Shown: one piece after another, positions 1-11,593 of the stretch
How positions within the stretch are numbered: position 1 is the first letter of the stretch
Layout of the letters: every line of letters starts with the position of its first letter
NCBI RefSeq assembly: GCF_003573695.1
Contig: NW_020621936.1
Coordinates: forward strand, 10,168,001 to 10,232,000
Origin: Papaver somniferum
Lineage: Eukaryota; Streptophyta; Magnoliopsida; Ranunculales; Papaveraceae
Reading direction: 5' to 3'
DNA: 64,000 nucleotides
Position numbers and translations under genes: made by a program
Notes under the pieces: generated by a model
What the model was told of the DNA's origin: nothing
Databases searched by the model: none
The model's input: only the letters and a program-made list of their open reading frames with translations

Positions 1-627
1 AAAGAACTTTTGCCACTTGGTGAAACCAGCCATAGTTGAGAACTTCACACCTCTTCTCATCGGCATTGACAGATCGACATTGACACATATCTTTACAGGG
101 GTATTACCAACTGGTATACCATCCTTAGGCTCAATAGCAGTGACTTCACCCAACACTTCACCAATTTTAGTCACAAATATGGGATTCATGTGTTCAGGTA
201 AGATGTACTTAAGCTGAATCCAGAATTTTTGAAAACCCCGATGTTTCTCTGTGTAAATCATGCCAGGAATGTACTCGTGAACAACCAACAGATGTTTGTT
301 GATGATCCATGGACGTTGTTCAATTACTGTGTTAAGCAGATCCCAATCATTAAACTTAAAAGATCATCATATTTAGTTCCACCTCAATTATTTTAAGATT
401 TTCCAAAGTTAAGAAAGGCCAGGTGAAGGTAATATACTTCTGAACAGTATCATAACTCATTCTTCCTTCGATAATTATTTTTCCAATTGCACTTGCCTCC
501 CATTCGGATTCATCTTCTTTCTAATTGCATGTGTTTTGATTCATCACAACAACTTCATTGATATCACCCAGTTCCAGAGTGGCTTTCTTGAATTTGTCTA
601 CCAGATCAGTAACATTGCTACTACTAC
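1..627 (-). pseudogene. DUF4283-type (LINE ORF1-like) coding remnant, left part
   Basis: Reading the minus strand from about 615 down to 1 gives a protein-like sequence typical of the DUF4283 / zinc-knuckle family. In plants this family is found in L1-type LINE ORF1 proteins and their host relatives. Visible family hallmarks are an ASAIGKIIIEGR stretch, a WIINKHLLVVHEY stretch, a GEVLGEVTAIE stretch and, near the window edge, VDLSMPMRRGVKF, which normally precedes the zinc knuckle. From about 360 to 1 the frame is open. Upstream of that it is broken by an in-frame stop near 520 and a frameshift near 365. The coding trace resumes at 10283 on the far side of an LTR retrotransposon that landed in it. 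The zinc knuckle and any reverse transcriptase would lie before base 1. It is a dead copy: the family call is fairly sure, but LINE ORF1 versus a host homologue is not decidable here. Confidence 0.7.
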
Positions 628-921
628 TGTAACGACACCAAAATCTCACTTTTAACTTTGGACCCGAACTCAACCCATTTGAGTGGGAAGTTAGAATTAT
701 GGAGTGCGTGTGCAATCCTAGTAGAGGATTTGCATATCAATGGTGAGTGCCCTAATCCAGTGCAAGTGTTTTATTACTAAATTGGCTATCCCGTAGTATT
801 GTTAGGGTGCTTGGTTAGTAAAAGCAATAGAAATTTCTAGAAGCATTAACATGGTTGACACGTGACTTAGAATGCAACAAGGGCGTTTTTTTCTTTTGAT
901 TTTCAAAACCCCGAGGATTTA

Positions 922-3130
922 CACAAAATTGGTCAAAAAGACCAAAACAGAAAATTCATGGGTGAAACAGATTCTTAGCTTTAGATACTGTTTATATAAC
1001 CAAAAATTAGAAAAATACTGTTCATTTAGCCAAAATGGATATTTGACCCAGGAAAATAAAAACAAAAAGATATCAATCACCTAAAATACCCCTTTGACCC
1101 TTTAAACTAAGTTTTTTATAGCAAACAAATTTGTCCCACGTACAAATTTAATATAACATCAATATCCCAAAAATTTTGAGTATTTGAACGGCACCAACAA
1201 TACCAAATCTGAAAGAAAAAAAAAATATGTCAAGGCTGAGTCACTACATCCAGCCATGATTGTTGTTCCATCATTCCACATTCCACCGCTGCAACTTCAA
1301 CTTTCACTGCATCCAACTGCTCCACCATGAACACACATGACTTATTTACTCATAATTTCAGATGCACTTGGACTCATAACAGCTGCATCTTCCCCAACAC
1401 CTCAAACACATTTCATTTCCTCCATTCCTTGTTTACTCAGCATCCATCATTCACAGTACATAGCACCAGCTGCGTATTCATATCTGTCACCACTGCAATT
1501 TCTGCACCAGCCAGTTTATTTCAGTTTATAGTTACACCAGCATAGCAGACCACCAACACTGCAGCCATTGCGAGTACCATCTAACCTCATTTCGAGCACA
1601 TCCACCGGTACTACTACCATCTGCATGTTATATGAATGAGTAAACTATATGAAACTGGTTTCATCTTGAGTATTTTGACGAAAATACAATTATATATCAG
1701 TCTATAACTAGATGAAACCAGTTTCATCCTAGTATAACATGGATGAAAATAATTTCAGGTCAATCCAAAACAGGATTATATTGGTTTCATCCTAGTATAA
1801 CATGGATAAAAACAATTTCAGGTCAATCCAGAACTACAACTAGATGAAATTGGTTTCATCTTGAGTATTTTCACGAAATAAAGTTATACCAATGAGTGAT
1901 CTATATGAAACTGATTTCATCCGGATTATTTTGACGAAAACGTAATTATATCACAGACTATAACTAGATGAAACCAGTTTCATCCTAGTATAACATGGAT
2001 GAAAATAATTTTAGGTCAATCCAAAACAGGATGATACTGGTTTCATCCTAGTATAACATGGATGAAAATAATTTCAGGTCAATCAAAAACAGGATGATAC
2101 TGGTTTCATCCTAGTATAACATGGATGAAAATAATTTCAGGTCAATCTAAAACAGGATGATACTGGTTTCATCCTAGTATAAAATGGATAAAAGCAATTT
2201 CAGGTCAATCCAGATTTTACATAAGCTTAACCCAGATGAAACTAATTACATACAAACAAAATTCAATGAATTTTAAAATGGATTTTACAAAAGTTAAACC
2301 AATAGGATCAAGAAACTTACCAGTGAAATTGATGGAAGAAAATTTTTAATGCTCAGCACCACCATTGCATTCAATCGGAAGCAGCTTCAAATCCCCGTTT
2401 CCTCTGTTGAGTCAAACCCTGAATTTCAAGTTCATAACCTCACTGCAAGCCATCACAGATCCAACCTCAAAACTATTACAATTTCGTTTCAGATTCAACA
2501 GCAGCATCTGCTGCTCCTCCTTCTATCCCATCTGCTTCTCAATCTTCCATTGTTGTAACTAAGTTCAGTCCCATAGCAATTTCTGCAACTTCATCTTCTT
2601 GAACCAATCGGCCATTAAACCCATCAACTACACAGTCTCGAATCAATTTAATTGTGGAAGCTCTCAGATCACGGATTCACAGATCGAACCCATCTTAATT
2701 TCATCCTCTCTATCTTCGGAAACCCTTATCAATCCACAATTTCTTCATCTGATTTACCCGAAGAAGCAAACCCTAACTTCATTCATTCACTGCAACTCTC
2801 AATTTCATAATCCAAATTCGAGTCAACCCATTACTGATTCTCGATCTTAGCCATCATACCCATCACGTCGACCACCATCTTCTCTGCCCATCAAATCTCT
2901 CAATTCTCGATCTCACAGAAGTAACAGCAACCATGACTGAAACGGTGGTGGTGGAGAAACAGAAGATCGAGAGCATAAGAAGAAAGAAGTGGAAATGGTG
3001 GAGATCTGGAGAGGGGTAATTGGGTCAGTTTCAATTAAAAAGATTTCTCTGTCCATTTGACCCAGGCTGAATCCTAACTGTCCATTTAGCCCAAAAAACA
3101 CACAATTCTGGCTATATAGTCCATTTTCTA
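922..3130. mobile_element. Non-autonomous Mutator-like element (MULE A)
   Basis: This 2.2-kb block is absent from the matching place in the right LTR (near 7370), so it is a younger insertion. The flanks are GAGGATTTA (913-921) and GAGGATTAA (3131-3139), a 9-bp duplication with one change, the length Mutator elements make. The left end starts CACAAAATTGGTC, nearly identical to the start of MULE B at 26699, and the right end carries GACCCAGG and GGCTATATAG motifs also found at the right end of MULE B. The two termini are only weakly inverted copies of each other. No transposase is present. The interior holds a tandem array (1640-2215) and a region of short ORFs (2349-2850) without recognisable domains. 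Confidence 0.8.
1640..2215. repeat. 65-bp minisatellite with GATGAAAC...GTTTCATC palindromes
   Basis: There are about eight degenerate units of roughly 65 bp, each with a GATGAAAC..GGTTTCATC near-palindrome followed by CTAGTATAACATGGATGAAAA and an AATTTCAGGTCAATCC stretch. The units starting near 1979, 2039, 2104 and 2169 are spaced by about 60-65 bp. A similar palindromic motif recurs in the right half of MULE B. Confidence 0.8.
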
Positions 3131-4727
3131 GAGGATTAACCGGAAACATGCCTCTTTTTCTTTATTTTCTTTGTTGTGACACCATCTTCTTCTTTCCCAT
3201 TTTCTATTACTACTTCACCACGGCTACGAGCAAGAAAGAAGACTTTGTTCTTTTGAAACTGAATTCGAATGAAGAAGACGTTTTGATTGTTTCAAATCAA
3301 AATCCCGGCTAAACCCACCTTTTATTTTGGCGAGGAGTTTGTATCATGCAAAGGTAGGGGGTTTTCTCTCAATTCTCCAATTGATGCTTTCTTTCCTTTT
3401 ACACTATGGGTTCCAAATGTGTTCAATGATATTGTTATGAATAATTGATTTCATTTCTCTTTGATTTTTCATGAGTTCATGTTCGTCAAATTTTGTTGAA
3501 TTTCTTAGACAAATCAAAATAACATGATTGATCCCTGATATTTTTACTCGTCTTGTCGTAGTTGCCGAGAGTGAATTTGAATTTTGACTTCCGTATTTAT
3601 ATTGATCTTTTAGGTAACTTGGTTTGAACTTTTGAATCACTTACAATATGGGTTAATGCTTTGGTTTAATAAATCACCTCATTCTTTCCATTTTAAGTTT
3701 ATTCTTTGAATGTCCTGAACATGCAAGAAGTTTGTGTAAAAGCCTCCACTTTCCTCATGTTTATTCTTTGTGTATGGAACTACATGACTCCAAGTTTTCG
3801 AAAATGATTTATGAAAGATTTAACAAAATTATGCAGCTATTAAGTTTGATTTTCACCGTAAATCAAGTCTTGTAAACAGTCACTAGACTAGCCTTTTAAC
3901 TGTTTGCGAAAATGACCCAATGAATATACATTTAAAACTCTACCTGATAACCAAAAATGAAATGGTTTCATAAAATTCTCTCATTTTACTCTTTTTACTA
4001 CCACACAATCTAAATGCTATAAGTAAATGAATTTTCCTTACATTACATTACCAGCGTGATTCTTTAAACTACTAGTTTGAGCAACCCAATTTGAAAAGTT
4101 TACTACTATTAATGTATAATTCATTGCTTAAGGTTTGATTTTTATTACATTTTAAATGAAACATATGAATCTTTACCACTCTTTAGTGCTTTGTTGTGTC
4201 ATTTGGTGTCTTTACATACGAATCTTAAAACCTCCCATAGAGTGATCATAATAGTCCCAACTCCCTTATGCTATAGTTTTATTTTTTTTGTCCTGATCAT
4301 CTTGAAATTTTGTCGCAAATGGGAGGAATGAGTACTCATTGGTTCCTTAATTTACTAGTACATTTTGGATGTGTTTTCCTTTCTATTTTACTGATAATTC
4401 CTCCGGCAATTAGGACTGGCTTCATTTTTTCTAAATTTCAAATGCAAGATTTCCCTTTAATTATGACAGGCTTATAACGACTGTTCTTACCTCCTTTGGG
4501 ATGAATTATGTGTATCTTGTACACTGTTTTTATGGATCTTGTTTTGCTGAAATTTCTATGGTGTGTAAACTATACTTCAAGTTTGGTATTTTTGCTTGGC
4601 GCGGGCTTTTGGTAAGTTGCGGCGTCGTTGCCCTTGATTGTTGAGAATTGGATCTGGTTTCAGAAAGTGTTCTTTACATGAGAATTCATTTGTGATTTGT
4701 TGTCACGAGGAACTAGACTTTATTTTA

Positions 4728-4830
4728 GGAACGTCGGGCCTAAGTGGCACCCCACCACCTCGGTGGCTACCCGGAAGATCGTTGCGGCAACGATGGCTGG
4801 TATCCAGAACTACCCTGGCGGTGGCACTGA
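4728..4830. other. GC-rich double-hairpin island in the LTR (copy at about 8968-9070)
   Basis: Inside the AT-rich LTR lies a GC-rich block with two perfect inverted repeats: CCACC/GGTGG with a 2-base gap (4755-4766) and an 8-bp stem, ATCGTTGC/GCAACGAT (4778-4794). Both are unchanged in the right LTR (second stem at 9015-9031). Function unknown; a structured RNA element is one possibility. Confidence 0.5.
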
Positions 4831-6040
4831 CCATGAATAGTAGAGTAAATTTATTTTACAGCTCTAAATCTTGTTTAAATGGTATTTGCGTAAGTATTTC
4901 TTTCTCTACTTAATTATTGTGGTTGCTCCTTGCTTACGCGTTTATATTAGATGCTCAACTTATTTAGTTTGATTTACATTTTGATTGCTTTACAATCGAC
5001 ACGTTATTTCGTAACCTCTACTGGGCTGTGGGCTCACCCCGTTTTGTTTTGTTTTCCCACAGAGTACGAAGCGAGATTGAGGCAGTAAGCTTGGAAAGAG
5101 CTTACGGCAAGAAGCATTTGAGCAAAAGCCGGTATTTTTGCTTGTATCTCTGATATGTATATCACGGGGTACCTGGGTAGTTTAGTTTGTTTGCCTTGAT
5201 TACATGTCATTTTTGTACATTTTGCAGTTATCATTGGAATCTTGTACATGATCTTTATATGGTCTGTAACCTTAAGCTTGCCGGTTTCGTATACGATGGG
5301 TCTGGTTTTGGGTGTTGCAACAGTGCTTTTGAATCCCATTTGTTGTGAAATATCTATGTACTGCAGGCATACTCATTTACGTGTCATAAAGTGCTCGTTT
5401 GATTTTTTTAAAAACTCTTGAACTTGATTAATTTTGTTGTGTTGGATCATGGTATAAAATATGCATATTTTCTCTACTGTTTTAGCATACCGTTTGATAT
5501 ACACTGAGGCTGTTTTGAACTAAGCTATTTTTGCGTACAAAAAACTTGGTGTGAATTGTTGCTTTATGAAAATGAAATATGATGTCTTTAATATTTCTGC
5601 TTCTTAAAAAAGAATGTACTTAACTCATTTTGTTCGAAACTGTTGAGTAGTTTTAGTTTGGACTGTGCACAATGCACTTAAGTTTTACGATGTGTAAAAT
5701 TTTCATTTCTGTTCTTGCCTCTTGTCTTTTACTTAAACTATGCCAGAGCTGGGTGTCAATTATTCAATGTACTTAAGGCTTTATGTATTTATTCTTTTAT
5801 GAGAATCCCATTTTTGCAAATGTATTGCATTGTAAGTAAATGGTCCACGCAATCTCATCTAAGTTCTATTATATCCTTTTATTGTGTTTTATTTTTCTAA
5901 GTTTTATTATATATTTTTATTATGTTTTATTTTTCTTTTGTTGTCAATCTTTTGTGTTTTCGAGTGACGTGATGGGAGGTTTGTGCTTGCCAGTCGGGCG
6001 GATCCTGATCGGCGGAAGTCCAAATTTCCTGTCTGTTACA

Positions 6041-7083
6041 ATTTGGTATCAGAGGAGTTCTGATTCACTTGGGACTGTGAGTTTTGTACTTACTTAATTT
6101 CCGGTGCCGTGTACTTGATTTTAAGACGTAAACAAATTGTTTTGGCTTGTTTCGCCCAACGGTTTCATTTCAGTTTTGATAAATGGAAGGTTGTTTTCGG
6201 TTTTATCGAATTATTTTGAGGCTGGGTAAAACTATCTAGATACCACGATATACATATCTTTAGTTGTGTTAGTAATGTACATTACTATCCAGTTGTGAAT
6301 CTGAGGCATTTTATATTTTGAAGATATCGCGGTGTGCGAAATTCGTAGCCTCGAGCTTTGTACGTAAGAAGAACCCGAACGGAAGTAAAGAGCACCTTGA
6401 TAATAATTTAGAAAAACTTGTAGGTTCAGTATGATTGTCGTTTACATTGTTAGAGACTGGGAAGTCGAGTACTGCTGTAGACTCGAGGGATTTTTTCTTG
6501 AAGTTATGGAAATTGAGTGGATATCAGTAAATCAGGCTACATTGTGTGGTGCTGAGAAGAGGGCTTCTTTGTGACGGCGTATGGCAATCGTGTATTTGTT
6601 CAAGGTGAGAAGTGGAATACCGTAAGCCTTTCGATTCCAGAAATAGGAAGACGAGACGAAACTGAAGGGCACATTGTTCATCTTGCTCATATTAGTGAGG
6701 CGACGAAATTGTGGGTACGCCAGAAGACGTCTTAGTGATTAGATGTTGTTTATGATTTTCCAGAAACGTTGTATGGGTTATAATCGAAGAGAGAGAGACC
6801 AACTTTAAGATTGACGAATGTTGCAGACCCATCATATGTAATCAAGTGGAGAGACTTGTAGCCGAATGACGACGTACCTTACGTGGGAAAACCCTTGCGA
6901 TGATAATTACCCGAAGACGCGATGATAACTTTTCAAGACGTAACATGATAACTTTTGAAGACATAACATGGGAGTCGAGACGAGGTGCAAGACAACTACC
7001 CGAAGCTATTTCTAGGTATCCTTCTTAGCTTCTTCTTTTATTTTTGAATTTGAGGACCAAATTCTTTTTATAGGAGTTAATGG
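6041..7083 (+). other. Non-coding interior of the LTR retrotransposon, with PBS
   Basis: The interior begins with the primer-binding site TGGTATCAGAG at 6044-6054. This is the sequence complementary to the 3' end of initiator methionine tRNA that many plant LTR elements use. The rest of the roughly 1.04 kb has no long ORF and no recognisable gag or pol motif. A short purine-rich stretch (about 7073-7083) precedes the right LTR and may serve as a weak polypurine tract. Confidence 0.75.
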
Positions 7084-10000
7084 TGTATCGACACCAAAAT
7101 ATCACTTTCAACTTTGGACCCGAACTCAACCCATTTGAGTGGGAAGTTAGAATTACGGAGTGCGTGTGCAATCCTGGTAGAGGATTTGCATAGCCATGGT
7201 GAGTGCCCTAATCCAATGCAAGTGTTTTACTACTAAATTGGCTATCACGTAGTATTGTTAGGGTGCTTGGCTAGTAAAAGCAATAGAAATCTCTAGAAGC
7301 ATTAGCATGGTTGACACGTGACTTAGAATGCAACAAGGGCGTTTTTGTCTTTTGATTTTCAAAACCCGAGGATTTAACTGGAAACATGCCTCTTTTTCTT
7401 TCTTTTCTTTGTTGTGACACCATCTTCTTCTTTCCCATTTTCTATTACTGCTTCACCACGGCTACGAGCAAGAAAGAAGACTTTGTTTTTTTGAAACTCA
7501 ATTCGAATGAAGAAGAAGTTTTGATTGTTTCAAATCAAAATCCCGGCTAAACCCACCTTTTATTTTGGAGAGGAGTTTGTATCATGCAAAGGTAGGGGGT
7601 TTTCTCTCAATTATCCAATTGATGCTTTCTTTCCTTTTGCACTATGGGTTCCAAATGTGTTCAATGATATTGTTATGAATAATTGATTTCATTTCTCTTT
7701 GATTTTTCATGAGTTCATGTTCGTCAAAATTTTGTTGAATTTCTTAGACAAATCAAAATAACATGATTGATCCCTGATATTTTTACTCGTCTTGTCGTAG
7801 TTGCCGAGAGTGAATTTGAATTTTGACTTCCGTATTTATATTGATCTTTTAGGTAACTGGTTTGAACTTTTGAATCACTTACAATATGGGTTAATGCTTT
7901 GGTTTAATAAATCACCTCATTCTTTCCATTTTAAGTTTATTCTTTGAATGTCCTGAACATGCAAGAAGTTTGTGTAAAAGCCTCCACTTTCCTCATGTTT
8001 ATTCTTTGTGTATGGAACTACATGACTCCAAGTTTTCGAAAATGATTTATGAAAGATTTAACAAAATTATGCAGCTATTAAGTTTGATTTTCACCGTAAA
8101 TCAAGTCTTGTAAACAGTCATTAGACTAGCCTTTTAACTGTTTGCGAAAATGACCCAATGAATATACATTTAAAGCTCTACCTGATAACCAAAAATGAAA
8201 TGGTTTCATAGAATTCTCTCATTTTACTCTTTTTACTACCACGCAATCTAAATGTTATAAGTAAATGAATTTTCCTTACATTACATTACCAGCGTGATTC
8301 TTTAAACTCCTAGTTTGAGCAACCCAATTTGAAAAGTTTACTTCTATTAATGTATAATTCATTGCTTAAGGTTTGATTTTTATTACATTTTAAATGAAAC
8401 ATATGAATCTTTACCACTCTTTAGTGCTTTGTTGTGTCATTTGGTGTCTTTACATACGAATCTTAAAACCTCCCATAGGTGATCAAAATAGTCCCAACTC
8501 GCTTATGCTATAGTTTTATTTTTTTTGTCCTGATCATCTTGAAATTTTGTCGCAAATGGGAGGAATGAGTACTCATTGGTTCCTTAATTTACTAGTACAT
8601 CTTGGATGTGTTTTCCTTTCTATTTTACTGATAATTCCTCCGGCAATTAGGACTGGCTTCATTTTTTCTAAATTTCAAATGCAAGATTTCCCTTTAATTA
8701 TGACAGGCTTATAACGACTGTTCTTACCTCCTTTGGGCTGAATTATGTGTATCTTGTACCCTGTTTTTATGGATCTGGTTTTGCTGAAATTTCTATGGTG
8801 TGTAAACTATACTTCAAGTTTGGTATTTTTGCTTGGCGCGGGCTTTTGGTAAGTTGCGGCGTCGTTGCCCTTGATTGTTGAGAATTGGATCTGGTTTCAG
8901 AAAGTGTTCTTTACATGAGAATTCATTTGTGATTTGCTGTCATGAGGAACTAGACTCTACTTTAGGAACGTCGGGCCTAAGTGGCACCCCACCACCTCGG
9001 TGGCTACCCGGAAGATCGTTGCGGCAACGATGGCTGGTATCCAGAACTACCCTGACGGTGGCACTGACCATGAATAATAGAGTAAATTTATTTACAGCTC
9101 TAAATCTTGTTTAAACGGTATTTGCGTAAGTATTTATTTCTCTACTTAATTATTGTCGTTGCTCCTTGCTTACGCGTTTATATTAGATGCTCAACTTATT
9201 TAGTTTGATTTACATTTTGATTGCTTTACAATCGACACGTTATTTCGTAACCTCTACTGGGCTGTGGGCTCACCCCGTTTTGTTTTGTTTTCCCACAGAG
9301 TACGAAGCGAGATTGAGGCAGTAAGCTTGGAAAGAGCTTACGGCAAGAAGCGTTTGAGCAAAAGCCGGTATTTTTGCTTGTATCTCTGATATGTATATCA
9401 CGGGGTACCTGGGTAATTTAGTTTGTTTGCCTTGATTACATGTCATTTTTGTACATTTTGCAGTTATCATTGGAATCTTGTACATGATTTTTATATGGTC
9501 TGTAACCGTAAACTTGCAGGTTTCGTATACGATGGGTCTGGTTTTGGGTGTTGCAACAGTGTTTTTGAATCCCATTAGTTGTGAAATATCCATGTACTGC
9601 AGGCATACTCATTTACGTGTCATGAAGTGCTCGTTTGATTTTTTAAAAAACTCTTGAACTTGATTAATTTTGCTGTGTTGGATCATGGTATAAAATATGC
9701 ATATTTTCTCTACTGTTTTAGCATACCGTTTGTTATACACTGAGGCTGTTTTGAACTAAGCTATTTTTGCGTACAAAAAACTTGGTGTGAATTGTTGCTT
9801 TATGAAAATGAAATATGATGTCTTTAATATTTCTGCTTCTTAAAAAAGAATGTACTTAACTCATTTTATTCGAAACTGTTGAGTAGTTTTAGTTTGGACT
9901 GTGCACAATGCACTTAAGTTTTACGATGTGTAAAATTTTCATTTCTGTTCTTGCCTCTTGTCTTTTACTTAAACTATGCCAGAGCTGGGTGTCAATTATT

Positions 10001-10277
10001 CAATGTACTTAAGGCTTTATGTATTTATTCTTTTATGAGAATCCCATTTTTGCAAATGTATTGCATTGTAAGTAAATGGTCCAGGCAATCTCATCTAAGT
10101 TCTATTATATCCTTTTATTGTGTTTTATTTTTCTAAGTTCTATTATATCTTTTTATTGTGTTTTATTTTTCTTTTGTTGTCAATCTTTTGTGTTTTCGAG
10201 TGACGTGATGGGAGGTTTGTGCTTGCCAGTCGGGCGGATCCCGATCCGGCGGAAGTCCAAATTTCCTGTCCGTTGCA
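7084..10277 (+). repeat. 3' LTR
   Basis: The sequence begins TGTATCGACACC and ends CTGTCCGTTGCA, is 3194 bp long and uninterrupted. It is colinear with 628-921 plus 3131-6040. It is followed by the target duplication ACTAC at 10278-10282. Confidence 0.9.
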
Positions 10278-10282
10278 ACTAC

Positions 10283-10463
10283 TTTCCTCCGTAACTTCCA
10301 GAAATTGATGATCAAAACCCAAGTAATCTGATTTAGGATGTACTAGAGTGTAAGGTTTACGAAAACTTAAAGGTGAAGAATTGGTAAGAGGATAAGTTGG
10401 TTGAAATATTATAGGGTTATGAGAGTAATACTGGATGAAATAATATCTACTAGATAAATTCAA
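10283..10463 (-). pseudogene. DUF4283-type remnant, right part
   Basis: On the minus strand an open stretch runs from 10463 into the LTR border. It is the upstream continuation of the coding trace at 1-615, separated from it by the LTR retrotransposon. It is rich in serine and proline, like the low-complexity N-terminal regions that precede DUF4283 domains, but has no diagnostic motif of its own. From about 10464 to 11246 I see no convincing gene, only short ORFs on both strands. Confidence 0.45.
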
Positions 10464-11269
10464 ATTATTTTCTAGTCTATAATTATGGGAGCAGAATATA
10501 TGATAATTATCCCAAGTTTGAAGTGTAACAGCTGTAACTGAGCGAGAAAAGCAAAATTAGGCTGCTGAATAACCGCATGCATCTGACTTTTTTGAATTTG
10601 AATTTTTTTGAAAATTGACTGAGGCGGGATGGGATCAAACCGATACTGAAAAAACTGAGTTGGTACCGAGTCATATTCCACAAAGCATCTTTAGCAAAAG
10701 CAATGAAATCCATAACACCTAATCCTGTAAGCAAAAGCTTGAAGACTATAGGGGAAAAGCCATAATCACAACATAAACATTAGCAAAAGCCATTAGGGAT
10801 AATAAGAATTGCAAACACATATAGGGGAAACAAAGAGATTAAGCTGCCATTAAAACAAACCGTAAGAAATAAAAATATCACTAATAACAAACCAAGAAAG
10901 AAAGAACTGAGATTTAACCTATCAAATGAGTATCAACATAAAGATGCAGAAAGACAGATCCTAGTTATTCATGAAAATGAAAGAGAAAAGATTATAGAAT
11001 GAAAGAAAAAATGAAATCCCGTATGAAACTAAAACATGATCTTGTTTGTACTTTGTTACCCTCTTCTTGTGTGATTACTTTGTTGATATACGATACAGAA
11101 AGTTCCTTCGTTCAGTTTTTGAGCTCAATCTCAGATGGACAATTCGCCTTCACCAGATTGAAATACTACGGGTAAGGGAGTGGATGAGTCTAATATGAGG
11201 GTTTGTTAGATATTCCTTTCCTTTAAGAAATACAAACAAACTCTAACGGGGTTAGTCCTCGAGTGATTT

Positions 11270-11445
11270 CGGGGGAGTTGAGTGTATTTTAAATCTCAGG
11301 GATTTTGAGAGAGTTTGAGAGAATGTAGGGAGTTTGAGAGAGTTCTGTGTTTGAGTTCAGGGAGTTTGGGGGAGTGTAGGGAGTTTGAGAGAGTTTATTA
11401 GAGGGAGTTTGGGGGAGTTTGGGGGAGTTTGGGAGAGTTCACTCC
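11270..11445. repeat. Left subterminal GGGAGTTTG repeats of the Harbinger element
   Basis: A dozen or so copies of GGGAGTTTG(A/G) and variants (GAGAGTTTGAG, GGGGGAGTTTGG) follow one another with little spacing. The reverse-complement motif (AAACTCCC) recurs about nine times at 17750-17985. Arrays like this next to the ends are usual binding sites for the ORF1 or transposase protein, so that role is inferred. Confidence 0.7.
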
Positions 11446-11593
11446 TAACTCATTCTCTTTTAAGAAACAATAAACCCTTATTTGCAAATAACATTGATCT
11501 TTAATCAAAAGAAAAAAATAAAAGAAAATGATCATATCTCTGTATCAATAGTATGTTATTTTGTGCAACGAGATAATTTTTTTTCCCTTCAAT

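Larger units (their letters stand above)
628..6040 (+). repeat. 5' LTR, interrupted by MULE A
   Basis: The sequence begins TGTAACGACACC and ends CTGTCTGTTACA. It matches 7084-10277 throughout except for 922-3130 plus one 9-bp target duplication. The short ORFs inside (for example at 4638-4913 and 5034-5339) recur in the other LTR with substitutions and stops, have no recognisable domain, and are judged not to be genes. Confidence 0.9.
628..10277 (+). mobile_element. Non-autonomous LTR retrotransposon with very long LTRs (LARD-like)
   Basis: The element is bounded by TG at 628 and CA at 10277 and flanked by the direct repeat ACTAC (623-627 and 10278-10282). The left LTR (628-6040) and right LTR (7084-10277) align from end to end once a nested Mutator-like insertion (922-3130) is removed; both are then about 3.19 kb. 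A primer-binding site directly follows the left LTR. The interior (6041-7083) has no gag, protease, reverse transcriptase or integrase, and the window's longest LTR ORFs are about 100 codons. The element must therefore have been mobilised by proteins supplied in trans. Long LTRs with a non-coding interior match the class called LARDs, although LARD interiors are usually longer. In about 300 bases compared by eye I saw about five LTR-LTR differences, suggesting a fairly recent insertion. Confidence 0.9.

Noticed and set aside
4638..4913. ORF of 91 codons repeated at 8875-9114
   Set aside because: It lies inside both LTRs, the copies diverge with a changed C-terminus, and no domain is recognisable. 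It is incidental to the GC-rich block.
5034..5339. Minus-strand ORF of about 100 codons repeated at 9270-9593
   Set aside because: It is shared only because the LTRs are duplicates, with no domain or codon-level constraint visible.
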